NCBI GenBank assembly: GCA_048013815.1
Contig: CM106586.1
Span: 3,534,001 to 3,598,000, forward strand
Direction of reading: 5' to 3'
DNA from: Setoptus koraiensis
Lineage: Eukaryota; Arthropoda
DNA: 64,000 nucleotides
This document shows, piece by piece, positions 20,284-34,500 of the stretch (position 1 is the stretch's first letter; every line of letters begins with the position of its first letter). Below the pieces are notes generated by a model, which worked only from the letters and a program-made list of their open reading frames with translations, made no database searches and was not told the origin of the DNA. A program made the translations under genes and the position numbers.

Positions 20284-21260
20284 ATGGCACAAAACTTGAA
20301 GGATCTAGCCACAAAGTTGGCCAAAACCAAAGGAGCCGCTGCCTTGATTGGATTGGCCGGCTTAGGATACGCGGCCAGTCAGTCATTTTTCACAGTCGAG
20401 GGTGGTCACCGAGCAATCATATTCAGTCGTGTTGGTGGCATCAAAAACGAAGTATTCTCCGAAGGTCTACATTTTCGAATTCCATGGATTCAGCACCCAA
20501 TAGACTATGATATTAGAGCGAGGCCTAGAAAAGTGTCATCGCCTACTGGAAGCAAAGATCTTCAGATGGTCAATATAACCCTTAGGGTGCTAGCAAGGCC
20601 TGATGCCACACAGTTGCCTGCCATGTATCGTCTACTAGGACTCGACTATGACGAGAGAGTCCTACCTTCAATTTGTAACGAGGTGTGTACCTGAAGGCTT
20701 CGATAGACATCTTGCAGAATAATCGAAACAGCCACTAATTTTTTTTCTTTATTCGATTTTCATCAACTCCGTTTTAGGTTCTAAAAAGTGTCGTTGCAAA
20801 ATTTAACGCCGCTCAATTGATTCAGGAACGTCAGCGTGTTTCCCTTGTCGTGCGTCAAATGTTGACAGATAGAGCAAGAGATTTCAACATTATTCTAGAC
20901 GACGTTTCTATTACAGAGCTAAGTTTTGGTCGTGAGTACACCGCAGCCATCGAGGCGAAACAAGTTGCTCAGCAAGAGGCCCAAAGAGCGTTCTTTGAAG
21001 TGGAGAAAGCCAAACAAGAGCGTCAACGGAAAATTGTTCAGGCTGAGGGTGAAGCCGAAGCCGCTAAAATGTTGGGAGAATCTATTTCAAAGAACCCAGG
21101 TTATCTTAAGTTGAGGAAGATACGCGCCGCCCAACAAATTGCTCGAACAATTTCACATAGCCAGAACACAGTCTATCTCAATGGTCAATCACTAATGCTT
21201 AATATAGCAGACAAAGATTTCGATATTACAACTGCTACTATTCAACCAGGCCGCAAATAA
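20284..21260 (+). CDS. PHB2: Prohibitin-2
   Basis: Two exons, 20284-20682 and 20778-21260, GT-AG with a clean phase-0 junction (..ICNE|VLKSVV..). Product is 293 aa; human is 299. The start MAQNLKDLA is conserved in PHB2. The N-terminal hydrophobic anchor (about residues 18-34) is followed by the SPFH/band-7 domain ([56 protein letters not shown]) and the coiled-coil region ([40 protein letters not shown]). PHB2 assembles with PHB1 into ring complexes in the mitochondrial inner membrane that stabilise respiratory-chain proteins and act in mitophagy. AATAAA (21256-21261) overlaps the stop codon. PHB1 is not in this window. Confidence 0.97.
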
Positions 21261-21261
21261 A

Positions 21262-24200
21262 ACTAGTGAATATCTATCTATCCACATTATTAATGTTTAG
21301 TAAATGGTGTCAAATTCAAAGAGTAAAGATATGAATAATCCTATATTGTTGTTCGAATGAAATTCGGCACAAAAATTCTCACTGATTGTGTCCAAGTTAG
21401 CAAAAAAGTGCTGAAAAGCACAATTGATGATTTTGAGCTAAGCACTGAGGTCGCTAGTGTATCGTAACGTGCACTGTGAACCATGCTTTGTGGAAGGCAG
21501 TTAAGCCTCTTTAAATTAGTGGGGATAATATATTGAAATAACCTTGTTATGTTGATCTAGCACGTGATACTCGACCGCAATCAAACTGGTTCGTAGCTCC
21601 TATGTATGTATGGGCACCTGCTGGTATAGCAAATATAGATATTTGTTATATACACGCAGACCGTCAAAGGCGCACAATAGCAGATAGTGACATTTACACT
21701 AATCAAAAGACTAGACTGCATGTGCCAATAGCACTAGTTAATGCTCAGATTGCAATTTGTATTCGGTCTGGTGTAATCTATCGCCAGAAATACACCACAA
21801 GGGGTTTGTTGAATGATACCATTGCCCCTCAGCCCTACTTACAATAAATTCGATTGGTGTTGTCTAGCAACTAGCGAGAACTAGAAGCATGACCATGATG
21901 AGGAGATGATTTTTGCTACTGGTAGCAGAGTAATATTCCATTGAGTATGCATCGAAATTGCATAATCAATGTATTCGACATGAGAATATTCGCCTGCATT
22001 TGCATGTTAAAACTGAACGCGACACATCGCTCAACGTGGAACAACTAATTGCCTCTCCATCATCGAGTTGCATTCGACACTAGTGGGACTAGTGTGGATC
22101 TAATTCCTAGTATTGAGACAATTGATATTGACATTATCATCACTCACAAAGTGCGCCATTGTATCGTGTGTTGTTTTCTGCGTGAAGCTCGCGTCGTAGC
22201 ATAGCTCAGAATATCTGGGGAGTAGAACAGCGAGAGAGAAAATTATGTTATAAGGTATTGGGGGCAAAAAACAAAAGAACACATATATCATGTCATATAT
22301 TTTTTAGATCAGTGAATATGTTTCATCTGTTTAGGTTACGTTGGACGCGCCACTTCAAATGGTTGCCTTCACGCGCATAAGGCGTCGCAAATGATTGCGA
22401 ATATACGCTAGAGATTGCTGGCAGTCGCATAGGTGCTGACTGGCTGGCCGGCTATCCTAACTGAATCTACTAAATCTAGTATATCTGCAGTAGTGTCGGA
22501 TATTAAGCAGAGGATGTCGGATCAAAACTGGAGGTCGTCCAAGGGAGGTCCATCAATCAACCTCATAAACTTGTACTTGTGCACAACAATAGTGATAGTG
22601 GTAGAAGTTAAAATTGTTGTTGTAGAGGACAACAATAACAGCAATGTCGATGCCAAGAAGTTTGCCAGTGCCGTCATCACGAATATAAAACAATTCATGG
22701 CGTCATTTGTTGTTAGAGGAAGTCGCTTGAATATCGGCTTTGGCTCGACAGAGGAATATTCTCGACGCGTGATGCCTTATGCACAGCCAGTTTTGTCGCT
22801 CGTTTCGGCCAAATGAGGCGAAACAACACGAAGCTAACACTAAATCAGCAAACTCTAGATAGAGGAAACTACCGTTGGAATAGGGGAACAAATTTCATGT
22901 CAGCCATGGAACAAGTCACGTGCGTAAACAGGAGGAGCGTTGAAAACTTTTTTTTTGTTTTGTTTCTGTTGTGATAATTTGCTAAATTGAACGGCAGCAC
23001 TAGTTTATTACACTGATCCCTGTCGAGCCGGTTGGGCCCAGGGAACAATCAGGAAAGCGTGCCTAATTGAATGGACACTGCAAAGTTTGAACATATAAAA
23101 TTAAATTTGTCAGCGAGTAAATTGGAGGCGAAATTGTAATGTCAGGAGCGACAAAATAGTGTGTCGTGAGTGCAACTTTGATCGTCAGCGAATAATTGTT
23201 GTGTCCATCGGAAGGGCCCATTGGCTATTATTTTGGCCAAACGTGCAACACTGTGTGCTTTCGGTGGGCATATAGGGTCGTATCGGTGGCCTAATTTACT
23301 ATTATTATCAGTTTTAGTTGTATTGTTATTATCATCAGTATCATCGTGTTGTTCGGGCTCGACGGACAGAGAGGAACCGGGCTGAAAATTGCGACAACAA
23401 TTACTTATTGGATTGGACCTGACGGGATAAGATGGGTCACAGAAGGGCCATTATTAGCAATTGTTTGCAGTGGATGGCCGCAGTGCTCATCCCCTAATGT
23501 GTTTAGTGTGTCAATTTTCTGTAGCTAGTTTTTGCATAACACTTTGCTAATATCCAATTCGAACTAGCACACCCAGACTGTGCGCCAGTTGTGTGTGTGT
23601 GTGTGTTCCAGTTGCGCGCGCAACACGCGCACACACACACACACAACAATGTTGGTGGGTGCTGGGTTGCGCGCCTAGGTGTGTGTTGTCAGTACCAGCA
23701 ATTGCGTGTTGTGCGACTGTTGCACAGTCGCTCAGCACACAATCGCCAATTGATGGGCGCACATCAGTAGTTGACACGATTGTGTGCGTGTGTGTGCGTG
23801 CGCCAGCTCGACGACTGCGGCCGCCAGAGTAGCGATTGGTTGTGTTGCGGCTGCACTGGAGGCTCTAGTAACTAGAGTCTAGTTGCGCCCTCACAAGTCG
23901 TTGTCAGTTAGAGTTTGGTTGCCGATAAAAAGTGCAGCACCGCAAGCACGCGACAGCGTGGCTCGTTGAAATCGTGCAACAACCAGTATTGTGCAGTTGT
24001 TACTGTTACCACGCTCAAGTTTCGAGTCGAGCGTAGAATCGGATCATCGTCGACGAGGCAAGACAAGACTACAAGCATATTGTTGTTATTAATTATTTTT
24101 AAATTAACCACAAATTAGCGAGCAACCCGTTCATTGCACAACAAAGTGGCCCGGTTGAACCGACCATCCAGCGATCATTCGGCGATCATTCAGCGATCAT

Positions 24201-24319
24201 TCAGCAATCCAGCTATCAAGCCAGCAGTCAAGCCAGCAACCAAGCCAGCAACCAGCCCCCAATCAATCTAGCAAGCCAACAATGACGACGAGGCAGCACC
24301 GTCTCGGCAGCACGTAGAC
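21262..24319. other. Intergenic region between PHB2 and the FN3 gene; no supported gene
   Basis: About 3 kb. The longest open frame (22433-22816, 127 codons) has no recognisable domain, contains repeat-like Val/Asn runs and is probably chance. (GT)n/(AC)n tracts lie at 23591-23647. Short tandem repeats of CGATCATTCAG (11 bp) and AAGCCAGCAACC type lie at about 24167-24262, just before the start codon at 24320, probably in the 5' UTR. Confidence 0.5.
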
Positions 24320-27300
24320 ATGGGCCTCAAAATGTTGAGACTGCAAGCGCCGGCCGTCGAATATCGAACGGTGGCCCGGTTGTGCCTGGCGACCGTTCTA
24401 TATTCGATTGTAATTACGTTGTTGTGTGCGGTGTGTCGCTCTGGTCATGCATACAGCAGCAGCAGCAGCGGTGCGCCCCCCTTGTCGCGCCCCCTCGTTA
24501 TAGGAAGCACTTGGGCGAAATCGAACCATGATCAAGCAGGCAACGTGGTGCAGCGGCACCACGGCTCCATTTTGGCCCGTCGGCACCACGAGCGATCGAA
24601 CCAATTGAGCGAGTCCGTGCACCGTGCACCGACGAATATTCCGCCGACGAACATTTCTGCGCAGAGACATGGGCGATTAATTAATAATTTTGCGGCCGAC
24701 CCAGGCCGCCCGAGACACCATTTAGACAAACGAGACGCCCCCGTGACCCAGCAAGCGGATAATCCGACTAATAATAATCCAACTAATTATGCCATCAGCA
24801 GCAGCAGCACCAGCGCCCTTGTGCAACAAGACGCGCCGGCGGGCGATTCGGCAGCAACAAATTCAATAAATAGCAGCAACAACAACATGGATGCCGCTGA
24901 ACAGGAAATATTGAAAGAGCTGCAGCGATACTACATAGTGAAACAAGCAAACAATAACGCTATCAACCACAACAATATTCACCAAGCACCACTGTTGCCG
25001 TTACCAGCACCAAACAATGTTACCGTCACACTAAAGTCTTGGTATCCGCCGATAATAAAATTGAATTGGTGCATAACAGAACTAGATGGGCGCTATCGTC
25101 CGCCTGTGATAGATATCAGAAAGCAAACGTTTGTTAATAATAAAATAAACGCAACGGGACAATCAGACAACTCAGACAGTGATAGCGACGCGCTGGACGC
25201 TTTCAATAACGATGCCATGGACGATCAGCAAGATCTAATTGGGGCCGATCTAGACGAACAGGCCGACCAAACAAATGGTAAGTCGGCCAATTCATTTGTC
25301 ATCAACATTGTCAATACTACCAACGACAGCGACTCCAATCACAATGGAACACCAACAGTGATCAATGGCAGCAAAACAGTGACGCACACCACTAATCAGC
25401 CGCCACTGTCGTCACCAACCACATTAAACGCAAACAAACAACAACAAACACAGTTAACCCATAACGATTGTGAATATCCGGCCTCAGGTATCCATTCAAT
25501 GATCTCTGACAATGCACCGCATAAGCAACAAGCAAAACGTGGCAGACATATTCTTCGCAAAGCCCTCAAGGCATTCCAGGTCACTTACAATGCCGTGGAC
25601 TCTAGGTGAGTAGCTCACTTCTTTACCTCTAGCTCACTTTTTTTTTGCTGCCCCAATATGCAAGCGGGCGCGACGCCCCTGAGCGCGCCCCAGTACAACC
25701 ATTCTCATTTGTGGGCCCCCGTCGGCTTAGCTGCGCTCGTCAGCGCTCTTCTTGTTGTTCTCGTTTCCTTCTCACAAACCACGCGATACCTTCAACTGTT
25801 TCCTGTCTGACTTCCCCTCCTTCTCAGCCACATCCTTCTCCGATGCTGCCCACAGTTGTTGTTGTTGTTGTTGTTGCACGTTCCCCGGCCGTTCCACTTT
25901 ACATATCACGGTATCATATTGTGTCACAACCCTCTAAACACACACACACATTCAGATGTATAATCTACATTTGATCCGTGTTGTTGTCGTGCGATATTAT
26001 TGCTCCACCGCTGCCGCTAACGCGCTTATCTCCTTCACTCCGTGGCATTTAGTCCATGGTCTGTGTGATCTGTATGGTCTCAAATACAGCCACAACAGCT
26101 TGCCAGCTGGACTGATGCGGCTCAACTCTGAAAACAAAAAACAGAATGCCGCTCATTGTGTTGCTCTGTCTCTTTCGCCACCGGTGACGATTTTCCATGG
26201 CTCGCCAGAACAACATAATGGACCCCACTTTGAACCCACTATGTGCTGTACGTGTTTTGCGCCAAATGTCTCACTAGTACTGTGCTCTCTACGACGCACA
26301 AACACGCGCTTACACACGCACACGCACACACACACACACACACAAACTATGTCCCAGTGACTAGGATTAGATGTTTATGCACCGGAAACAAGTGAAGCAA
26401 ATAATAATACACGAACAAAACTTGACTCCTCATTCGCCTTTATTTACTCACTCTCCCCTCTCGCTCCTTTGCTTTATGAACAAATATACTATTGCCAAAA
26501 GTTAGAGGACTTCTTTCTTTATCTTCTTTACTTCTTCTATTGTTGTTGGTGCCCCCATTGTGTTATGCGAACTTCTTTATAGTCGCTTGGCTCATTCAAC
26601 TAAGATTTCTAGTTCCACTATGCCGGAGTAAACAAGATTTTGGCTAAATAACAACCAAGTCTTGTTGGTCTGCGAGTGACATCCTCATTTTCCTCATTCT
26701 CCAATTTGGATTCTCTTCTCTTCTTCTAGATTTTGATGATATTTCTAGTCAAAGCCCACCAAAGCACCATGGACCAGTAAGGGTGGTAGCATTTTCTGTT
26801 GTTATTTTCAACCAACAATCTGTATGTCGACCTACTCTAGGCAACATTAAGTCTCGAAAACGCCCTAATGGTATAAGAGCGAAAGCCCAAGAGCGAACGA
26901 AGCTAAGCTAAGGGCTAGATGAGTCCTAATTTGCCGGTACTGACAGTGCCAACAAAACCAGCCGGCAAAGATTATCTTCAAGGGTGCTGGCTATAATATT
27001 CTAGTTCAGCGCACCCAAGCAACCTCCTTTACTGTAGAACGAAATCTTTTGGCCTTGGCACGCATGGCGGGTTCCACGAGTTAGTCTGCAGTAGAAGTTT
27101 CTTTTTTATTTATATACTCCACCGCTGAGACTCAAATACAGAAAGATTTCATATATAGTGCAATTGTGTATTAATGTTGCGCGAATGCTAGCTAAGTTTA
27201 GTTGGTTAACTTATTGCAAAGCATGAAAAAAGAAAGCTGAGAATTGATGACCAGCAGTCGGGGTCAAACTGGATGTTATGTTCCAGGTTCTAGTTATTGT

Positions 27301-30300
27301 TGTTGTGTGTGGCTTCATTGCGTCGTGGTAATAGTAAACTCGCTTCAGTTGTTTATAGCTGACAAACATTCTCTAATCGATCTGATGACATAAAGCAGCC
27401 CAGCTAAATCTGTGCCTGCACCCACTCTCCTTTTATCCCGATTGTCGTTCTCGTGGACGTGGTGTAATTGAGGCTTTATTGAAGTCATCGTTCGTTTCTT
27501 CTAATCATGAGCGAGTGCCGAAGCCAACCCGAATGAATGGTTCGGGGCCGAAAGAAAGACAAATAAAGAAAGGGATAGAGAGACAACTTTGTTCCATTGA
27601 GCACAAACACACAAACGAAAGACATCAGATGATTGACTATGCTGAAACGCGGATTTGCTTCACCAATCGCTATCTCTTTGATTAGATGATCGCTTTGAGC
27701 CAGCTAACTTTTTCGCCACCCCCAATAGTACCTCTATTAATCTAGCTAGCTGTTCTTTTGATAGCAGTAGTGCTGGCAGTAGCAATGGTGGTTTCAGTTG
27801 TCCTTGTGATTGGTCATAAACCCGATAGAACTGATTATCTCGGTTATTATGCTATGTATGTATCCAGCTTTGTTATAGTGCCATATACATACGTATGGAC
27901 CATTATTATTGGTAGTCACTATATTTGCCAAAGCGATGAACAAAACAATCATCTGAAATAACCATCAAGGAAATTGGCACTCAAACTATACATAGATAGA
28001 GTGCTCTTAATTTATCTAGCTGCACAACATACAAACACACAATGCACATATGTATGTTTATATCTATCTTGCCAGAGCTATGCGGACAAATATAGACGAA
28101 TTGTTTGTTTTAACATTAGCATTTGGACAATGACCACATTATTATTGGAGCCCAGTAGCGTGATAGAAACAAACCAATTCCAAACACAGAGAAATCTTAC
28201 ATAATGACTCACATTTAGACAATATAATAGAGGGCGTGCTATATTGGCGGATAGCCCATTATCAGTGATAGTCATCTCATCTCGACATATGCACAACAGC
28301 TACTAGGCCTCTAAATTTGTGTGCCAGACTTAAGGCCTATCGTTGCAATTTATTCAGCCACCCTCTGGCCATTGTCAGAGATATGGAGACCACAGGGGGA
28401 TTGTTCAATTCTACATGTATACTGTTCGCGCACGGTGTATAAACGTGCCATGACAAAACAGGGGGCTCGCTAGGCGCGCGTGAAATGGGGCATCGCAGCT
28501 CAGAAACAGATTGAATGAGATAATACATTAAGATAACAAGAGATAAGGTTCCTCCATGCCAATTCGATGTGTCAGAGATAATGTTATTTAAGGCAAGTTG
28601 TGACTTTCACTTTCAATCGATTCACCACTGCACAATTGGCAACTATAATGTTGCGCGCAGCGCTTATTACACCAACAACCCGGCTTAGCTCGCTGAAATG
28701 TGATCTTTTCCGTGCTCATTTCCATACTACTCATAGAGATATTTACTTACGGAGTTTTCACTTTGCAGCCTCGTGCGCTATTTACAACAACAAGAAACAT
28801 TTCTTTCCTTCTAATCTGACCTCGAGATGGCGAAACATACCAGTCGCGTCAAAATAGACATTTATTACCCAACTGCGTGTTATATTTTTTGCAGATGTAA
28901 TAATAACGACCTGCCGAACTATCATAATCGTGATTTGCTTGCAAACGAAGATTCGCCTCTGAACAATTTCGCTCAGCAGAGTGCAGCCACAATAATCTGA
29001 GATCATTATTTGCTCGTAGCACGATACTCTATGACTCGCGATCTCTTGCACTCTCAACGAACTTCATTTGTCACATTTACAGTCTGATAAAATAGATAGA
29101 AACTGCCATCGTGAACTGTTTAGCTCGCATGCACCGATTGAATTCCATGATAACAATTCAGCCCAAATAGCTCGTCGATATATTCGCCTGTCACGCCATA
29201 ATTAAAACATGCTAGACTGGATTGCAATATGCAAACATTTGAGCAGGTCTCAGATCAGAAGCCTTTCTTGATTTGAGAAAATATTGAATCAATAGTTATC
29301 TGTCTGGAAATGAATTCTCGTGTATCTCATGCATAATTTCGATTGCCAGACTCCCATTTTCATCGTTCGTGCTCATTCGGTTGCAAGATTAAACTCAATA
29401 AATTATAGGAATTCGGTAGAATACAATTTAGTATCTGTGGTTACCATTATTTAAAGATATATGCGAAAATTTGGAGCCATAACTGGAGTATAAATAACGC
29501 TGTGCAATTCTAAAGAGTTTTCTATGATCGCTCTGCTCGGTTTCATGATCTTGTTTTGAGGCCAACTGGTCTGGGCGCATATTTTATGAGTCGTTTGTCT
29601 TATTTTGATAGAATGATTCATAGAAGAGATTGTCATCGGAACACAAAACCAGATCAGGCGGTCTATGCGGTCAAAATATGAATGTAATAAGCAAATTTGT
29701 AGGAATAATACATACATAAATGTGCATGTCAGTCTTTCCAAACTCATTCAGCTACGCAACATTGAAATGACCATGCATAAGAGGACACATCGGCATGATA
29801 ATCATGCGGGGCTTGGTTAACTAAGCTAAATTGGTGACAATGAATTGCACCGGCTATTATTCATATTTCTCATGATGGTCAAATAGACAGTGAAAGATTG
29901 AGGGAGATGACCAGATAGTACGGCGAAGAATACTGTCATCATCAATCATATGATTGTAATCTATCATTAGGGGAGAAGAGAATGGAAACTCTTTGTTGCG
30001 AATAGTTGAGGCCGTTTTCCTTTTTTCGATTCCAATTATATGGCCTCATTTTCATCTCGCTCTTTGGCCAGCTGGTTGGTTTCAGTTTGGTGGCTAGCCG
30101 GTCAGCCAGTAGGACTGACTGTTGGTGTTATCATGATAGAATAGCAGATTTTGTTCATTGATTGTGGCTCTAATGTTGTGGAGGGAAAACAGTTTTTTAA
30201 AGTATCCTACGGCAGCGTCTGATGATCGAGTTTTGTTAGAGTTTGTGTTTCGCTTAGCTCAAACACACATTTATCTTTACATCTAATTGTGTGTACATAT

Positions 30301-31457
30301 TTATCTAGATACATCATGCTTTCATTGTCGCCACCATATGATGCCGTTTCCAGATGAATGAAGCCATTATTTTATTTATTTTCACATCACTAAGCAGGCG
30401 AAAGTGCCCACATAACTCGGACAAGTGTTGCGTGAATAGCATGGTGTAGTTTTAAGGGCTTCTTTTTAGTTGATTTGCTTGTTAAATTTTTACAGTTTCT
30501 CGGCTAGCTGTGTGGCGTTCGCAACCCGTTACGTATGATGAGTGCCATGGGTCGCATGTAATCGATCATTTTATCATCTCGCAGACATTTCTTTTCTCTC
30601 CCTTCCTCCCTCGCTCCCTCCCACCATCGCTGACCCTTCTCTGTCTTTTCGCGCCAGCGTCCACATTATCGCCCACCAAGATCAATGATGAATAGCCTTC
30701 GGATAGCTTTGTTCACCAATCGATATGGCGATTCATTCGCATCAGCGTGCTGGAATCTCTAATGTCAAATGGCTACATTTCTGGCCAACAGAGGAAAAAA
30801 ATCCATTGACAGGTCAGCAGCAGCTGTTTGAGAGAACATCCCGCAGTCAGTTCATTGATTCTATCCATTTTCTACATTGCATAATAAATGACATTAGAGC
30901 CGCCCGCTGCATTGCAGAGAGAGAGAGGCTGGATAAGTCAGAGGGGGGTGGGGGGGTGGCGATCTCACATCTCTCTCCCGTGCGGTATGGCGTTATTCTG
31001 GCGATCGATATCCATCAAGTAGCGGCCAGGCCCGATGCCGTTCATGCTCGATGGACTATTGTAGATTTCTTACTTCGATTGGGGGACGTTCTTTCTCAAT
31101 TCTGGCGCGGCTGTTATGTAGTTATGTTAATATAGTGAGTAGTCTAATGATATTAGGACATTCTCTCAAGCGTGAATTTTGGAGCTAACACATAAAACAC
31201 ACGTTACGGTTAGATAGCGCGCACGCGCTGCTTTGTTGGCAAGCAACACTCTTGTGGCCGTGGGGTAATCTTTTATTGCCTTAAATATGTGATAGTAATG
31301 AAAATTGTGTTCACTCTTAGGCGCACAAAACAAACAAAAGGTGAGCTGGCAATGTCCAGCGGTAAGTGGTCGTGATCAAATTACATTAGTAGTTATTGGT
31401 TGGTATATTAAAACAGACACAAAGTTGTGTAACTGTGTGTCTGTTTTAATATAAAAG

Positions 31458-31528
<71 letters not shown>

Positions 31529-34500
31529 CATGTCCACTGCCGCTGGCATTTTTTGTATCAGATATATAGTTATCTACCAGATAGTTTGTGTGTGTTTTAG
31601 CTTATTATGTGTGTGTGTGTGTGTGTGTGTCATATCTTTGTAAGAGTATACGAGGTTTCTAGTGTCTCTAGCCACGGTGATATGACTTTCGCTACTACAA
31701 ATGTTGCGTCACAAAACAACTAACTGTACTGGGCGATATACATCAGTGGTCACACAGGTAAAGTGGTTGACACCCCACAGTAGATGAGGTAGCTCCGGTA
31801 ATATCTCATCTACTGGTAGTCGTGTTACAACTTATGTTTGTTCTTATGTTGTGTGTGGCTGGTCGTGTGTACTCACAATAATGCACTTCTTGTTACAATA
31901 ATGTTGGCCCCTTTCTCCCTTTTCTCTCTCGCCTGCCAGCCAGCCAGCCAGCCAGTTCACTCATGTACATGATGCATGAACTAACAGCTTGTGCTCTGGC
32001 CAGCTTGTCCGTATATCTCAACTGACCAATTGTGTTGTTGCTTATTGTCAATAAGCAACAACCTCCATTGGGCCTTGCACATATGGTTGGTTCCCTATGT
32101 GATTATAGGAATTCTTAGCGAGTTAACTGTCTAACTAACTGGGCAACTTGCTCAAGCGGCCGAGGTAAGAAAGTTAGTTGTGCTGGCAGAAGCGTCCGTC
32201 TTGGCGTTAGTTTTGGTGAGTTAGTGTTAGTTGCGTGACGACGACAATCGGTTTGTTGTTATTCGAGCACGAGCATGGGCACGGGCACGGGCACGAGCGC
32301 GAGCACGAACACGAGCACTAACACAGGACAGAACTCGAGACACTTTGATTAGACTGGCAATTATTTGCTTATGAGAGACCAGCGCTGACGTTCACTCTTT
32401 CATCCAGACCATCTTGATTGTTGCACGGCCAACAATGAACGTGACTTACTTGTGTGAGTATTAATATAGAAAAGTATCATGATTGGATTTGGCACTCATA
32501 ACTGCTACTTTATATCGACGTTATATAATGGGCACTTTTGGGCTAGAATGACCTCTCCCGCTCTCCTGTTCGCCCGTTCTCGCGCTCTCTCGCTAGCCAA
32601 AACTGCTGTAAACACTGCTGCATCTGGTCATATGACTCATATATATTGGCGTTCTCTCTAGCCTCCGCTAGCAGCCGCCGCTAGAATTAATGTCTTTCTA
32701 ATGATGTTACACGCTTAGCCCTTTCGCTCGAATCGCTATAGCCGCTACGGAATACCCATGTAGCATCAGCCAAAAACAGCCAGCGCCAAACAAAGTCGCT
32801 GCCAACAAACTATCTGGCTGGCTGGCTGGCTTGCTATTTGTGTCTCGCTATACTTGATGGTGGCTCGATGGTGCGCGCGCTCCAATGAACAGGGATACAA
32901 ATGATCACAAACACAAATACGTGATCGGAATCTATTTCTCTCCTTCTCTCCCGATTTCTATCTGCATCTACCATATACCAGGGGCCACGGGAGCCCACAT
33001 CTGTTAGCTTGATGCTCGTTTCATGTCCATTTATCAACATATGTCCACGCTACACTGAATTTCAGCTCCCCCCTTCGCCCCCGTTCCATTCAAGTCTATC
33101 TAAACTCGAACAGACTTGCTAGCAGAATGTTAGAATGATTATAATGTTAATGCACCAATACCATTCTAATCTAATTTGCTTGCCATACAAGTGAGAGCCA
33201 GTTGTAATTTAGACACAACAATTATCGACAATGATCAGCCATGATATTGTCTTCAATGTCGTGTTGTCAAGTTGTTTACTCTCCCTCAACTAATCAATCT
33301 AATTATAACGAAGCATGATCATCACAACAGCAACAACTCTAACTCTTGTTTTTGGTCTCATTGATTGTTGTTCAATTATCTTAACCGTTATGCCATGTCT
33401 CATGTACCAATCATCGCCATCTGATACGCCTACATACACAGGTTCAAAACAGTTGAAGAGTATCCACCCTATCTAAGAAGCATAACTTTGGAACGTCTTG
33501 CACCTGCCACCAAATATGAGCTTAGAATAGCGGCCCTATATGTCGGAGGAAACAAAAATCTAAGTCAAAGAGTCCACTTTATATCACCGTCTGACAATGA
33601 ATCTAGACGCTTCAGAGAAAATTCATACAGACCGATACACAGATATCCCGACGAGCCACCGGGACCGTATAAAATACGTGGCGAAGAAGTCACTATAGTG
33701 GTGCTCGTTCTCATATGCTGGATGGCCACCGTTGTTATATTTATTAATAAATGGGGCAAAATACGAATGTTAGAGCCTTATCAGCCAGCCTACAGAGAGG
33801 CCCCACTATTTCATCATAGCTCCATTCATGGTCCACCAACTAAAGGAATGAGCTTTTGTGGCGGAGTGGTGGCCAACGCTTCAGGCGTCGTTGGCGTTAG
33901 CGTAGGAGGTCCTGGGGGCATTTCAACCGGCCCGGGAGGTTCATTAACCACTTCGGGCCCAATATTCTTCACTACGACTGGCCAAGGGGGTCTGCCTTCT
34001 AGGACAAGCAGCCAAGTGGGCCAGGAAAGATCGGGAGTTAATTATGATTTGGGCAAAATTGGCAAACAAACTTCAACGGGTGGCTATAGTGGTCTTAGAG
34101 GTCATCATCATCCCATGTCATTATTTGCCAGTAAAGCTCACGCTATAGCCAAGGCTTCGTCCGTCTTACAGCAATCAAATTGGCGCTATAGAGCCGCTAC
34201 TGGCCATCGTATACCATCTCTTGTTAGCAGTGGACACGACATAACGCAATCTTTATATAGACAACTCGATTCTAGAACGTCTAGAATGTGTTCCATGGAG
34301 GCTGAGGACAGAAATCGACACAATCAATACAAAATCGTCAGAATGGGCTCGTCAACTACGTCTGGTCAATCTATGGAACAGCAGCAGTTAGACTTGAGCC
34401 AGAATAGACAAAGGAGACTATTATTTATAAACAAAAAAGAGCAAGAGTTATCTAATGCAAGTGATGATATTTATGTCAAACACAACCATCATCACTATAG

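Larger units (their letters stand above)
25606..33441 (+). other. 7.8-kb intron of the FN3 gene
   Basis: Donor TCTAG|GTGAGT at 25606 and acceptor ACATACACAG ending 33441. The interior is AT-rich and has no supported gene on either strand. It contains a (CA)n run (26312-26344), (GT)n runs (31461-31527 and 31609-31630), a 6-bp minisatellite GRGCAC x9 (32265-32318) and three strong hairpins between 31.4 and 32.1 kb, listed separately. Confidence 0.8.

Noticed and set aside
22433-22816. 127-codon plus-strand frame between PHB2 and the FN3 gene
   Set aside because: No domain and no splice or poly(A) context; it includes a repeat-like Val/Asn stretch, so it was left as chance.
31784-31795. TGAGGTAG, the let-7 seed, inside a hairpin
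   Set aside because: The seed runs from the stem into the loop, and the rest of the sequence and the fold do not match let-7.
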